The notes beneath the pieces are model-generated. The model worked only from the letters and a program-made list of their open reading frames with translations, searched no databases and was not told where the DNA came from. The position numbers and the translations under genes were made by a program. A stretch of 64,000 nucleotides of DNA from Megalobrama amblycephala (taxonomy: Eukaryota > Chordata > Actinopteri > Cypriniformes > Xenocyprididae), in the NCBI RefSeq assembly GCF_018812025.1, contig NC_063045.1:54522457-54586456 (forward strand). The letters run 5' to 3'. This document shows, piece after piece, positions 23,426 through 34,900 of this stretch; the stretch's first letter is position 1, and the number at the start of each line of letters is the position of its first letter.

Positions 23426-23729
23426 GGTGCGTTCACGCGGCCTCGTAATTCCTGTAGTTACGAGATTCTAGCTTGTAAAAAGCGTTCACGTCCTCGTAGA
23501 GCTCGTAATTACAGCTTGTAAGCTGGGAGTTTTCTGAAAGCTCCCAGATGTACCACGTGGCCGCGCTGTACCACCTGACCGCTGTAGATTCATTTAGGCG
23601 TCGATAGTGCTGCCATGGAAACGCATAATTCCCAGTTCAAGGACCGAAAGGACGTGAACAGCTCCGAATATAACGTCACGTGTTGTCATTTCAAGATTCC
23701 GGTAAATACGAGGTGACGTGAACGCAGCA
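23426..23729. mobile_element. MITE with GGTGCGTTCACG ends
   Basis: The inverted tips are GGTGCGTTCACG and CGTGAACGCAGC. Internal CTCGTAATT and ACGAGGTGACGTG blocks also mirror each other. A diverged relative is at about 62000-62160 (ACCACGTGACAGCTG, CCATAGAAACGCATAATTC). Confidence 0.6.
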
Positions 23730-24147
23730 TAACTCCCCTGACTGCTTTGTCGGACACAATGGCGGATTCGGCGTTATGATTGGTTAGATAGCCTGTCAAT
23801 CAAACGCCCAGCGAAGACATTATTGTCGATCGTGCTCGTCATGGTGCGGCGCCCTCTAGTGATCTAGCGCACTGGGCAATTGCCCAGTTTGCCCAGCGCT
23901 TCTGCCAGCCCTGCTTGTAAGTACATTATATCTTGATTTTTAGGAGGCAATTTTATTAAATTTGGTGGCTCTTTTTTGAGCGCAAGCGGACGGACACTAG
24001 TGCTTTTCAGGGTACCATAACAGTGGGTGATTCCCCCTAAACTTACGCTTGACCATACAGGGCTGTACTCTCTCACACCAAATACTCATATTCTGTAGCC
24101 TTCTATAGCTGATTATATGTATGTTAGAACTTGTGAAATCACTAATG

Positions 24148-24860
24148 CTGCGTCCCAATTCGCCTACTTATACTACGCCCTAAAAGTATGTACTCTTTCT
24201 GTGAACAAAAAGTACTTACTTTTGAGTGTGTAGCAAAAGAGTAGACAAGCTTTGGGACATACTAACACGTCATACAATCGCGTCTTTTCTCTCTGTCGCA
24301 TCCTGTCACCGTAAACTGGCCTGTCAATCATCTTACATCCTCCACATTTCATTTACTTAATTTCCTACCGTATCGGAGAGAAATGCAGCATGTTGATATG
24401 CAGTTGCGAGTCTTTCATGTGGAGAACTCTCCTCATATTAATGCATAATGATGCATTTAAAAGTTAATGGCCATTCGGATCTTTATAAAAGTCCACATTG
24501 GTATTTGCAGATGAAAAATAACACGGATAACATGAAATATATATTTTCTATCAGGTTAAACTGATTATTAGTCACTCAAACCTCTCAGCGTCGATCGCGC
24601 GTATCCGCCATGTTTTGTAGTTTTTTAACACTTTTCACTCGTGTTTGTAGTTCTGAACTGAATCCTCGTCCAACGCGCAATGGGTTGTGGGCAATATTAG
24701 CCTTTATAGTGTGCACGGATCCACACTTCGAAAATCTACCGGAAATAGTAGACCATCCGGGGACTTTTGGCATACTCTTTTCAACATACTATGCTTTGGG
24801 ACACACTTATTTTAAACTCACATACTATTTAGGATGGATAGTATGGACATTGGAACGCAG
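24148..24860. mobile_element. MITE with TGCGTCCCAAT ends
   Basis: The inverted ends are TGCGTCCCAATTCGCC at the left and GACATTGGAACGCA at the right. Inside them are matching AAGTATGTACT and ACATACTA-type blocks. A 145-codon open frame crosses the right half, but it has no domain and includes the terminal repeat, so I do not count it as a gene. Confidence 0.55.
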
Positions 24861-24947
24861 GGTAAAAGAGATCAAAAAGTCTAAAAGACTCATAACAGTC
24901 ATTCGTATTGGAAGCAGGCTATACTGGTCACGCTGTATATTTTTTAA

Positions 24948-25232
24948 AGGGGATGGTTCACCCAAAAATGAAAATTCTGTCGTTCTGCTGTACACAAAGG
25001 AAGATATTTGGAAGAATGTTTGTAACCAAGCAGATCTCACCCACTGACTACCATAATACTATATCTTTTTCCTACTATGGTGGTCAATGGGGGGCGAGAT
25101 CTGCTTGGTTACAAACATTCTTCCAAATATCTTTCTTTGTGTACAGCAGAACAAAGAAATTTATACAGGTTTGGAACAACTTGAGGGTGAGTAAATGATG
25201 ACCGAAGTTTCGTTTTTGGGTGAACTATCCCT
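24948..25232. mobile_element. Palindromic TTAA MITE
   Basis: TTAA flanks lie at 24944-24947 and 25233-25236. The inverted tips are AGGGGATGGTTCACCC and GGGTGAACTATCCCT. Arms of about 50 bp at 24990-25038 and 25096-25144 pair closely (GATATTTGGAAGAATGTTTG against its complement), so the element is one long imperfect hairpin. It cannot encode a transposase. Confidence 0.8.
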
Positions 25233-25642
25233 TTAATTAGGCCTTCCAAAATGAACCTACTCATAAGAGTAATTTGTTTGTGAATCGATCCACACTGGTT
25301 GCGTTTCATGTTTGTTTATACGTAGTATAGCCTGCGAGGACAACTCATTAGAAAGACGCTTGCAGCCATTATTTCACAGTAGACGTCTTATTATTGCATC
25401 ACATTCAATGCAGACAGCTCAGGTAAAATATGATTTTTAGGCGCTGAAGATTCAGCAGGGGGAGAGCTGCTTGTGTAAAGCAGTGCAAGAAACTTTGACC
25501 CACAGTGTGAAAACAGACAGCTTGACAGCTGATCAGAACAATAATATAAAAGTGCTATTAGGCGACTGCACAGAGAAAATCGCGATTTTTATGGACCAGA
25601 GGTGTTAGGGAGGAAAATGACTGACCCAAAAAGGCTCATTAA

Positions 25643-25825
25643 AGGGATTGTTCACCCAAAAATTAAAATTCTGTCTTTGTTTACTAATGTCATTCCAAAC
25701 CTCTTTGCAACACAAAAGCAAATGTGGTTATTTTTCTTACACAGAGATATTGTATGACTTGTAAAGTAGGCTAGTGCACATTCTCTGCTTAAATGACCAT
25801 TTTTTGTTGTTGTTGAACTATCCCT
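25643..25825. mobile_element. Short TTAA MITE of the same family
   Basis: TTAA flanks lie at 25639-25642 and 25826-25829. The tips are AGGGATTGTTCACCC and GAACTATCCCT. At 183 bp it is a deletion derivative of the family at 24948. Confidence 0.75.
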
Positions 25826-25829
25826 TTAA

Positions 25830-26650
25830 GTGTCAGTGAAGAGCTGAACTAGCATTTCCAGCACCATAAACAGCCTTCCTGCAAAAAACCTTTAAAGATA
25901 AAAGATCAACAAATCACCTTAAAAACATTACATGACACATCCACCCTCCATGTAGCACTCGGCTCTGAATGCGAACGCACCGCAATTACACCTTACAGTA
26001 AGGTGCACACAGCCGACGCTCTGAAAATCAATCATTTGGGATTGTTTTTTACAGTTTTAATGGGTTCCTGTGACCTTGCACCTTGTATTCTTTGGAGTGG
26101 AAAGCACTTCAGACTTCAGGCTGTCGATTTTCCGATTTTAGAAATAAGTTGCGGCCAAATCATCCGGGTCAACAGCGACCCAGCCAAAAAGTTTCAGAAT
26201 CGGGATCTTCAGGCATTTATCCAGAAGGAAAGATATGCTTTAAAATAAATGTCTCCATCGTTTTGATATATGCGGCAGCTGTTGGTGACAGTGGCAGTTT
26301 GTGGGTGAGCTGATCTGTGCTGTGGATGATATCAGACGCCCGGCCTGCATTAGTCTGTCCACTTTATGGCTGCAGCCAGCGCTTTCCTTCCTCTTATCTG
26401 GCGAGAGTTCAGAAGTGACGGATGCATTAGGACATGCACTAGTAGCTTTCAAGAGCTTAAATCCATTTGCTGGATTATCACTTTGAGCCCCTGTGTAATG
26501 ACATGGCTCAACCCCAAACATCTTCCAGGATGTCGGACACGAAGGGTCGTTTTTTTAGCACGACCCTCGTGGCCCTTTTTAAAACGCCAACGCTGCTAAC
26601 AAGCGTACGGGGTTTAACTCATTTAATGTACATCTGACTCAATCTATGGG
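25830..26650. other. Intergenic, no gene seen
   Basis: Overlapping open frames at 26003-26600 on both strands have no recognisable domain or splice context. I treat them as chance. Confidence 0.4.
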
Positions 26651-26706
26651 TACACTCTTAAAAATAAAGGTTCTTTATTGTGGAAAAAGGTTCTTTAGAT
26701 TATTAA

Positions 26707-28061
26707 AGGGGACCTATTGTGCCCTTTTTACAAGATTCTGGTGTCCCTAGAATGTGTCTGTGAAGTTTCAGCTCAAAATACCCCACAGATCATTTACTAT
26801 AGCTTGACAAATTTGCTCCTATTTGGGGGTGAGCAAAAACACACCGTGTTTGTGTGTGTCCCTTTAAATGCAAATGAACTGCTGCTCCGGGCCCACTTTA
26901 CAAAAGAGGGTGGAGCTTTAACAGCTCGCACTTTGATTGATCAACAACAACAAAGCTGGAGAATCTCACGCAGCCAAAATGATGATTGTCAGTAATGGTG
27001 TTCAGTAGGGTTGCGTGATATATCGCACGATACGAAAAATAACATTGAACTTGAACGTGATTATCGCTTAAACGCGATTCTTAGCGTGATTATGAAATCG
27101 CAACGGCTGTGATTGTTGTTTTTTTCGTGCAGCTTGTCAATTGCTATTCCATCTGAAAGCACTGTGAGTTTGAGTCGCTTATAATATACATTTTAAAAAG
27201 CAACACGCGTCAGACTTCTTTTTAGACACTAACAAGCATTTATTAACATCAACAAAAGACAACATTTAATAACATGTTTTTACTCTAAACTCACTTCATA
27301 ATGACAGTTGAGCGTCCTTCTGTGAGATGATGTGGCTTCTTACACAGAATAAGGCAGTCGTGTGTTTATTAGTCATGTTTAATTAATCAAAGCGTTTCAA
27401 TCTTGATATGATGCATGTTATCTTCTTCTGCTGCAGGGCATATTTTGATTTTCTGCGCAAGAGCGCCTCTGGCTTTCAGATGGAGAAGCATTTACTACTG
27501 ATCACAGAGCCGTACAGCTCTGACAAGCCACGCATTAAATAATCGCAGCCTTTGCCATATCGCGTGCGATTTTATCGCGATAAATCGTGCAGCCCTAGTG
27601 TTCAGCCTTACATTGTTCAAACTGGAGTCAGACACTGATGGAGGAAGAAGTTACAACTTTTAGAATGCATCTAGTTGTTTCTGAACCATGTGCCGTCATG
27701 TTATTCTTTTGTGCAAATCCAGCGTTGAATTGACCCTCAGTTGTGAAGCAGTCGAAAATGACGGCATGGCAACAACACTTTACTATAACAACTCTTCCTC
27801 TTCTCTAAAGCAGCACAACATAGCCTCACCCCCTTTGTTGTGTGTTCCCGGGGGTGGGGTTTATGCAAATGTTGGGGTTTGTGATGTCACCAACCCAGGA
27901 AGAAGCTTGTTGTAGTCCTTAAAAAGTGATTTCTGTAAAAGAAAATATCTCCCTTTGCATTGCACTTTGAGCGTCGTAACTTTGCAGATGTTGTTTATGC
28001 TCAAACAGCAACATTACACAATAATAAAGTTAAAAAAGTGAAATCATAATCAAGGACCCCT
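26707..28061. mobile_element. TTAA-flanked element, middle level of nest
   Basis: TTAA flanks lie at 26703-26706 and 28062-28065. The tips are AGGGGACCTATTG and CAAGGACCCCT. The region before 26900 shares GGTGTCCCTAGAATGTGT and AGTTTCAGCTCAAAATACCC with the element in rexo2 intron 5. The right part resembles the THAP-bearing element in layout. It carries a hAT-type insertion at 27006-27597. No intact protein was found. Confidence 0.7.
27006..27597. mobile_element. hAT-type MITE, innermost level of nest
   Basis: It is bounded by an exact 8-bp repeat GTGTTCAG at 26998-27005 and 27598-27605. The tips are TAGGGTTGCGTGATATATCG and CGATAAATCGTGCAGCCCTA. TAGGG ends with an 8-bp duplication mark it as hAT. 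Non-coding, 592 bp. Confidence 0.85.
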
Positions 28062-28164
28062 TTAAAATGTTCTAGACAGAACATTTAAGAACAGTTTACT
28101 GAAAAGGAACCTGGGGAACCTTCTATGGAATCACTATATTACTTTTGGAACCTTTATTTTTAAT

Positions 28165-29882
28165 TAATTTGTCATTTTGATTTAATTGTACAGTTTTATT
28201 GAGTATGTCTAATTGTATTCAAAACAAAAATCACACAATGAAAAACATTAATTAATTGTTAATTAACATTAACATTTCTTGCACATTACAAAACAGAATA
28301 ATAATAAACAACAAATTCACAAATTATGAATGATATAACAGTACTGTAGCTATTTTTAACATTTTTAACAAAAGAAGTGTGGAAAAGGACTTTTTTGTGT
28401 GCTTTCCTGCTTGCTCAACTTGAATCATAAGTTCCCAGTGAAATTATGCTTGAACTATTAAAAAATATATATGCCTTCAACGCAGTGGAATATTTCGGAT
28501 AAAAGCATCTGCCAAAAGCATACATGTAGCTACATACCCTCAGATGGTAGTTGAGAAACTTACATTAAAACAGTTTTTATTTTGGGTCTGTGCAGTCAGT
28601 GCCTCAAACTCACTCAATGGAAGTTTCAAGAAATTGACTCAGAAAATAAACTCCCAGAAGGGCGCAAAAGCATAGCCAAAAGCATAGAACCGCTCGTGTT
28701 TTGTCGGCAAAAAAAGTATTCCTCCACTTACAAGCGACTCGATAATGGTGCAAACGTCTTTAACATCGATGTGAGATATTCAAAGAGGTGTTCGCGCGTT
28801 GTAATATGAGTGCCTTACTTCCAGGACATTAATGCTCTTCAACTGAATAAAAGAAGAAATCAATATCAAGGGGTGGTGGGGCTATCCTGCCCTGAACTCA
28901 GGTTACCTTCTGTTTCATCATTTTTTTCAGTTCGCTTGTTTGAATTTGTACGAGCGAGTGTGCGTTTGCGCGAGACAGAAGCTGAGGGAGAGGAATAATG
29001 AAGCCTGTCTTCCCATCATGATGCCTTTCCCATGCCGCATTACTCTAGTGCCATCAGACGGCGAGGGAGGCCATCAGCAGCTCTGCATTCCTACGACTCT
29101 ACTAATTATTCTCCTGCCTTTTTATTAGACTACAACCATCAGAGGGAGAGAAGGGGAAAGACATCATCATCATCTCCAGCCTAATTCTCCCCCTCTCCCT
29201 ATCTATCTATTTCCCGTCAGACTCTGGTCTGAAGGAGGCCGTTGCTTTTATCACACAGATTACTTCACAGGGTGACTCCAAGCCATTAAATTCTTATCTG
29301 TGTCAGAGTTGAAATATGATGTTTACGGTCCTGTCTGGCTATTAGTGTTAGAACTGAGATCTCATATCCACGACAGGCTCGGTAGCCACTACAGAATTGA
29401 TTAGGTGACCATGTCGCTTGATTTGAACGTGAAAGCTGTATTACACCACAAATGATATACACCAAACATTAAGAGGAGCATTAATATTAGGGACTATGTG
29501 GCTGTGTGCACAACAACATTTTGTCAAAGATAAGCTTGTTAAATACTAAATTAGACCAACAAACCTAAACTTTGGACTTTTGGATTTCCAGATATCGAAT
29601 GTATGGCATGTGCCATATTTTCCATTTTGTTGTGTGTATTCAGGCCCAGAAATGGTCCATCTGCGCCACCTTATGGCCAAAGTGTGTTACTGCATCTGTA
29701 CTAATACACTACTAATGGTGCATGTTTTGTCCACATATAATCAGATACAGATTCATAAAAAGCTTTACATGATTGATAAAATGATTTATAACAATAGACA
29801 AAAATTAAGCTTTACTGGCATGATTATTGAAGGTTCAGTATGTATAGATTACAAAACATTGTAATGTTTATATACAGTTTAT
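28165..29882. other. Intergenic, with SINE tail and candidate regulatory block
   Basis: GGATAAAAGCATCTGCCAAA at about 28497-28516 matches the 3' part of tRNA-derived cyprinid SINEs. The part 28840-29330 is repeat-poor and balanced in composition. No exon could be supported. Confidence 0.4.
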
Positions 29883-29883
29883 T

Positions 29884-31239
29884 CACTGAACAAAATTATA
29901 AACGCAACACTTTTGTTTTTGCCCCCATTTTTCATGAGCTGAACTCAAAGATCTAAGCCTTTTTCTATGTACACAAAAGGCCTATTTCTCTCAAATATTG
30001 TTCACAAATCTGTCTAAATCTGTGTTAGTGAGCACTTCTCCTTTGCTTAGATAATCCATCCACCTCACAGGTGTGGCATATCAAGATGCATGATTATTGG
30101 ATTATTAGACAGCATGATTATTACACAGGTGTGCCTTAGGCTGGCTACAATAAAAGGCCACTCTAAAATGTGCGGTTTTACTGTATTGGTGGGGGTCCGA
30201 AAACCAGTCAGTATCTGGTGTGACCACCATTTGCCTCACGCAGTGCAACACATCTCCTTCGCATAGAGTTGATCAGGTTGTCGATTGTGGAATGTTGGTC
30301 CACTCCTCCTCAATGGCTGTGTGAAGTTGCTGGATATTGGCAGGAACTGGAACACGCTGCCGTATACGCCGATCCAGAGCAACCCAAACATGCTCAATGG
30401 GTGACATGCACAGTGAGTATGCTGGCCATGCAAGAACTGGGATGTTTTCAGCTTCCAGGAATTGTGTGCAGATCCTTGCAACATGGGGCCGGGATTCATC
30501 CGTGAAGAGAACACCTTTCCAAAGTGCCAGACTCCATCAAATGTGAGCATTTGCCCACTCAAGTTGGTTACGACGAACTGCAGTCAGGTCGAGACCCCGA
30601 TGAGGATGACGAGCATGCACATGAGCTTCCCTGACATGCTTTCTGACAGTTTGTGCAGTAATTCTTTGGTTATGCAAACCAATTGTTGCAGCAGCTGTCC
30701 GGGTGGCTGGTCTCAGATGATCTTGGAGGTGAAGATGCTGGATGTTGTGGTCCTGGGCTGGTGTGGTCACACGTGGTCTGCGGTTGTGAGGCCGGTTGGA
30801 TGTACTGCCAAATTCTCTGAAACGCCTTTGGAGACGGCTTATGGTAGAGAAATGAACTTCAATTCACAGGCAACAGCTCTGGTGGACATTCCTGCAGTCA
30901 GCATGCCAATTGCACGCTCCCTCAAAACTTGCGACATCTGTGGCATTGTGCTGTGTGATAAAACTGCACATTTTAGAGCGGCCTTTTATTGTGGCCAGCC
31001 TAAGGCACACCTGTGCAATAATCATGCTGTCTAATCAGCATCTTGATATGCCACACCTGTGAAGTGGATGCATTATCTTTGCAAAGGAGAAGTGCTCACT
31101 AACACAGATTTAGACAGATTTGTGAACAATATTTGAGAGAAACAGGCCTTTTGTGTACATAGAAAAAGTCTTAGATATTTGAGTTCAGCTCATGAAAATG
31201 GGGCAAAAACAAGTGTTGCGTTTATAATTTTGTTCAGTG
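29884..31239 (-). mobile_element. Tc1-like element with long TIRs, core deleted
   Basis: The terminal inverted repeats are unusually long: 29884-30182 pairs with 30957-31239. The tips are CACTGAACAAAATTATAAAC and its complement. The right flank is TA; the left TA has become TT. The transposase lies on the minus strand and has lost a central segment at about 30490. With long TIRs still present it could in principle have been mobilised by a full-length relative. The family is a widespread fish Tc1/mariner group. Confidence 0.85.
30200..30946 (-). pseudogene. Tc1-like transposase, catalytic core deleted
   Basis: Translation would begin at the Met complementary to 30944-30946, following the usual start of this family. 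The helix-turn-helix half survives in pieces, for example TVRKHVREAHVHARHPHRG. The first catalytic Asp is present in a FTDES-like motif just upstream of the break. The third acidic residue is present in an SPIEH-like motif downstream. The second Asp and several hundred bases between are gone, because the sequence jumps at about 30490 from ACATGGGGCC to GGGATTCATC. Further frameshifts are present, so no active enzyme can be made from it. Confidence 0.8.
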
Positions 31240-31519
31240 TATGTACCATGTTTAAGTCTTTAAATAAATACATATATTAAATACATGTTATGTATGTTAT
31301 AATTTGTATTTAAAGACCTAAACACATAAAAATACTGCTTCTACTAGGCCTACTACTAATTAATGTAGTCTATGTGTTAACAATATAATATATATTAGAC
31401 TACTATTACTCTTTTATTGTTGTTTTATCTTGACATTGAGGTCAAACTATATGCTTTATTTTACATTCTGAACCTTTTATAGTTTTCAAATATTTTATAT
31501 TGATATTGTGTGATTGTAT

Positions 31520-31618
31520 TATTTGACTTATATGCTTGCGAAGCACTTTGAGTTTTTTATGTATGAAAAGTGCTATACAAATAAATGTTGATTATTATAT
31601 TATTATTATTATTACTTT
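31520..31618 (+). repeat. LINE/SINE 3' tail with ATT repeat
   Basis: GCACTTTGAG followed by AAAGTGCTATACAAATAAAT and a run of ATTATT is the typical 3' end of fish L2-type LINEs and the SINEs that share their tail. Only the tail is present. Confidence 0.6.
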
Positions 31619-31637
31619 AAATGTACTATAAATGAAA

Positions 31638-31639
<2 letters not shown>

Positions 31640-31717
<78 letters not shown>
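31640..31717. repeat. (CA)n microsatellite
   Basis: About 39 uninterrupted CA units, some 250 bases upstream of the rexo2 start. Confidence 0.97.
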
Positions 31718-31718
<1 letters not shown>

Positions 31719-31799
31719 TATGCCTAATAATAATATTATTTACCAAATACATCCGCCATCAATTACATCAAGTGCAAAACTATATAAATGCATTTAAAT

Positions 31800-31966
31800 A
31801 AACGTTGCTGGCCTATAATAAAACAGTATATGAGCAGAGTTAACCAATGAACTAAAGCGCGTATTCTGTTTCCATAGAGTTTTTACTATCCAATGTGTCT
31901 GCCGCTGACCTGCTTGCACTGTTGCGCCGCTGGTATTTACGACATTTGCGTTCGGAAGACGTCAGT
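31800..31966 (+). promoter_or_regulatory. rexo2 promoter and 5' UTR region
   Basis: CCAAT boxes lie at 31844-31848 and 31890-31894. A CGGAAG ETS-type site and a GACGTCA CRE-like site lie just before the start codon (about 31951-31964). No clear TATA box is placed for this gene. This combination is common in housekeeping and mitochondrial genes. The exact transcription start is unknown. Confidence 0.45.
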
Positions 31967-34900
31967 ATGCGGGCACACATGTGGAGTGCGGCGTGTGTTT
32001 CTGCATTCAGAGTCCTGACTCGAGTCTGTGTGTCATCTCAGCGGGTTAAAGCATTTCCACCGGTGTTTACAGCCCACAGCCTCTCTCTCTACAGTCCATG
32101 TGCCTCTGTGCTCGTCAAGGGTTTGATGTCAAGAAGACGACCTCACAGTAGGAAGATGTCACAGTCCTTGGCGCAGCGAATGGTCTGGGTGGATCTGGAG
32201 GTAAATAAACAGCTGTTGAAGAACACAATACATAATTTTGTCTTTTTTATATGATTTAAGTCCAAACCAAGATGTTGTTTTAACGGAAACGACAGTTTAT
32301 GACCGAGAATCAGTAAGTTATTTGACAGCAGCTCGATGCTAAATTAATTTGCATGGGTTTATATACGTGAAATGATCATAGAATCAAACAATCATCAAAC
32401 ATGTCATCTGCTTATTTAGCAACTTAAGTACAGTCTATTCATATATCAAAACTTGTTTGGATAAGATTTAGATTAGTCACTGCAGCTGATGACCAGCTGA
32501 CCTGCTTGTTTACAAGCTTTTGCACACCCTACGCAGTTTTTGTCCAGGAACTCTTTACAAATAAGTTGTCATCAGCAGTGATTGTGCAGTTATAAGAATG
32601 ATTGGTTTTGAAGTGCCAATGTACTTCCTGTTTCAGATGACAGGGCTGGATATCGAGAAGGACAAGATTATTGAGATGGCGTGCATAGTTACAGACTCTG
32701 ACCTGAACGTCATTGCAGAGGTGGGTGATTTTTTTTTTTTTTTTTTTTGCTTGGCATAAAAGTCCCATGCAGTCAGAATTGGGCCATGTACAGACTACCT
32801 GCAAAAATCAGATTTTTCTTGCATATCCAAATTATATCCAGATGGGTCTTTGAAAGTCTGGACACCAAAAAAACACATTAAATCTGTCATATCTGATTTA
32901 AACCACATTTGGAAGTGGTTTGAAATGCGATTTAAATCAGATTTTTACAGATGCTTCTCAGTCTGGACACTCTAGCTGCTCAAATCGGATTTCAAATTGT
33001 CTATTGTGTCCCCCTTAACGTGACACACAACGATAACATCAAAACCTCACTCCTCGCTGCACAGCAAAGCCGGCCGTGTCTATAGCAGGGAACTTCACAA
33101 TCACAATATGTACCAGTCTTCATGTTTGTTAGTTTTGAGGTGACCTATATACTTGTGTACACTTAAAAATTGACAGAATTGGCTTTTAAGTTCAAGTTTA
33201 AGTAAAGTATTTAAAAACAACAAATGTTGTATGAAACTGCTGTACAATCAAGATAAATTGAATAAATGTAAAATTCAACAGAATATGGAAGGATCATACT
33301 TTTAATTAATGCCTTTGATTAATTGATCAAAAGCAAGAGTTTTGGCCGTTTGCTGGTCTGGAGCCTTCAGGTAATGCTAAGGAGGAAAGTAGTGATCTTA
33401 AGAGAATCAATTGTTGCTGCCATCAGTCTGGGAAGGGTTATACGGCCATTTCCAAACAATTTAAGTCATCATTCTACAGTAAGGAAGATTATTCACAAGT
33501 GGAAAACATTCAAGACAGTTGACAATCTTTCCAGGAGTGGACGTCCCAACAAATTCACACAAATTCAGACCATGCATTGCTCAGAGAAACTGCAAAAAAC
33601 AAAGAACTACACCTCAGACTCTACAGGCCACAGTTAACATGTTAAATGTTAAAGACCGTACAATACAGTACAGATGGGACAAATGTGGCTTGTGTGGAAG
33701 GGTTGCCAGGAGAAAGCCTCATGTCTCTAAAAAGAACATGGCAGCACAGCTTAGGTTTGCAAAATTGCATCTGAACAAACCACAAGACTTCTGGAACAAT
33801 GTGCTTTGGACAGACAAGACTAAAATGGAGATGTTTGGCCATAATGCACAGCGCCACATTTGGCGAAAACACAGTATATCAGCAAAAACGCCTCATACCA
33901 AAAGTCCATCATGCTGGTGGAGGGGTGATGATTTGCGCTTATTTTGTAGCCACAGGACCTGGCCACCTTGCAGTCATTGTGTGGACCAAGAACTCCGCTC
34001 TTTGTATATTGAAGTATTTTAAAGGCAAATGTGAGACCATTTGAAATTGGGTCATACAACAGGACAATAACCCCAAGAACACCAGCAAATCTACAACAGA
34101 ATGGCTGAAAAAGAAAAGAATCAAGGTGTTGCAGTGGCCCAGTCAGATTCCAGACCTTAACCCGACTGAAATGCTGTGCGGGACCTTAATGCTGCATTCA
34201 CACGGGGCGTTGACGCTTGACTGAGGGCGTGTCTGAAGCTTGGTGCTGATGTGACCGTCATAGTGACAACAGCCAATGACATTACTTTCTGGTGTTAGAT
34301 GAATGCAATTAGCTAGAGTCTGCGCTAGGGTATTTGCATAAGGCAGTCGGATTGGCTGATGCCTGTGTTGGCGCTTGAAAAGTTGAAAATTTTTCAACTT
34401 CTGCCACAAGCAACGCCAGTGACGTGACGCAATGGAACCCACAATTCATTTCGGCAAAGCATGTTGTCACCCATTCAAAGCCAATGAGAAGTGTTAATGC
34501 CAGAATGTCCCTCTAGGATGTCTAGAAGGGGAATGTCCCTCTCCCAAATACCACCTGCCTCTAATCTCTCATATATGTCTCCTGTCTGCCAATACAAGAC
34601 CAAAGTCTATTACACTGGGTATTTAAAGCTATAACATTTTATTGTTGTCAGGGGCCAAATCTGATCATCAACCAACCAGATGATCTGCTTGACGGCATGT
34701 CAGACTGGTGCAAAGAGCATCATGGGAAGGTGAGTATCGATTGACGCACATGCTGAGTGTTTCCCGTTTGCCTGAATGAGCTTGTCTGTGCTTGAGTGTT
34801 GTGTGATTTGTGTTCCTGTTTCGTTTGCCAGTCAGGGTTGACGCAGGCTGTCAGGGACAGTCACATCTCTCTCCAGCAGGCAGAGTACGAATTCCTGTCT

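Larger units (their letters stand above)
26653..28164. mobile_element. MITE split by nested elements
   Basis: The left part 26653-26702 begins CACTCTTAAAAATAAAGG and runs to GATTAT. The right part resumes after 28065 with AATGTTCT and ends near 28164 at CCTTTATTTTTAA. Joining the two gives the same order as the uninterrupted relative at 21036 (GGATTATTAAAATGTTCTTC). The final GAGTGTA tip is missing. Confidence 0.7.

Noticed and set aside
24610..25047. 145-codon open frame
   Set aside because: It spans the right half of one MITE and the start of another, with no conserved motif.
26003..26600. Overlapping frames on both strands
   Set aside because: No domain or homology that I can recognise; their lengths are within chance for this composition.
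30462..31034. 190-codon plus-strand frame
   Set aside because: It is antisense to the Tc1-like transposase relic and runs into its terminal repeat.
31895..31966. In-frame upstream extension of rexo2 exon 1 beginning with GTG
   Set aside because: GTG is not a credible start for a nuclear vertebrate gene; the first ATG in frame is at 31967.
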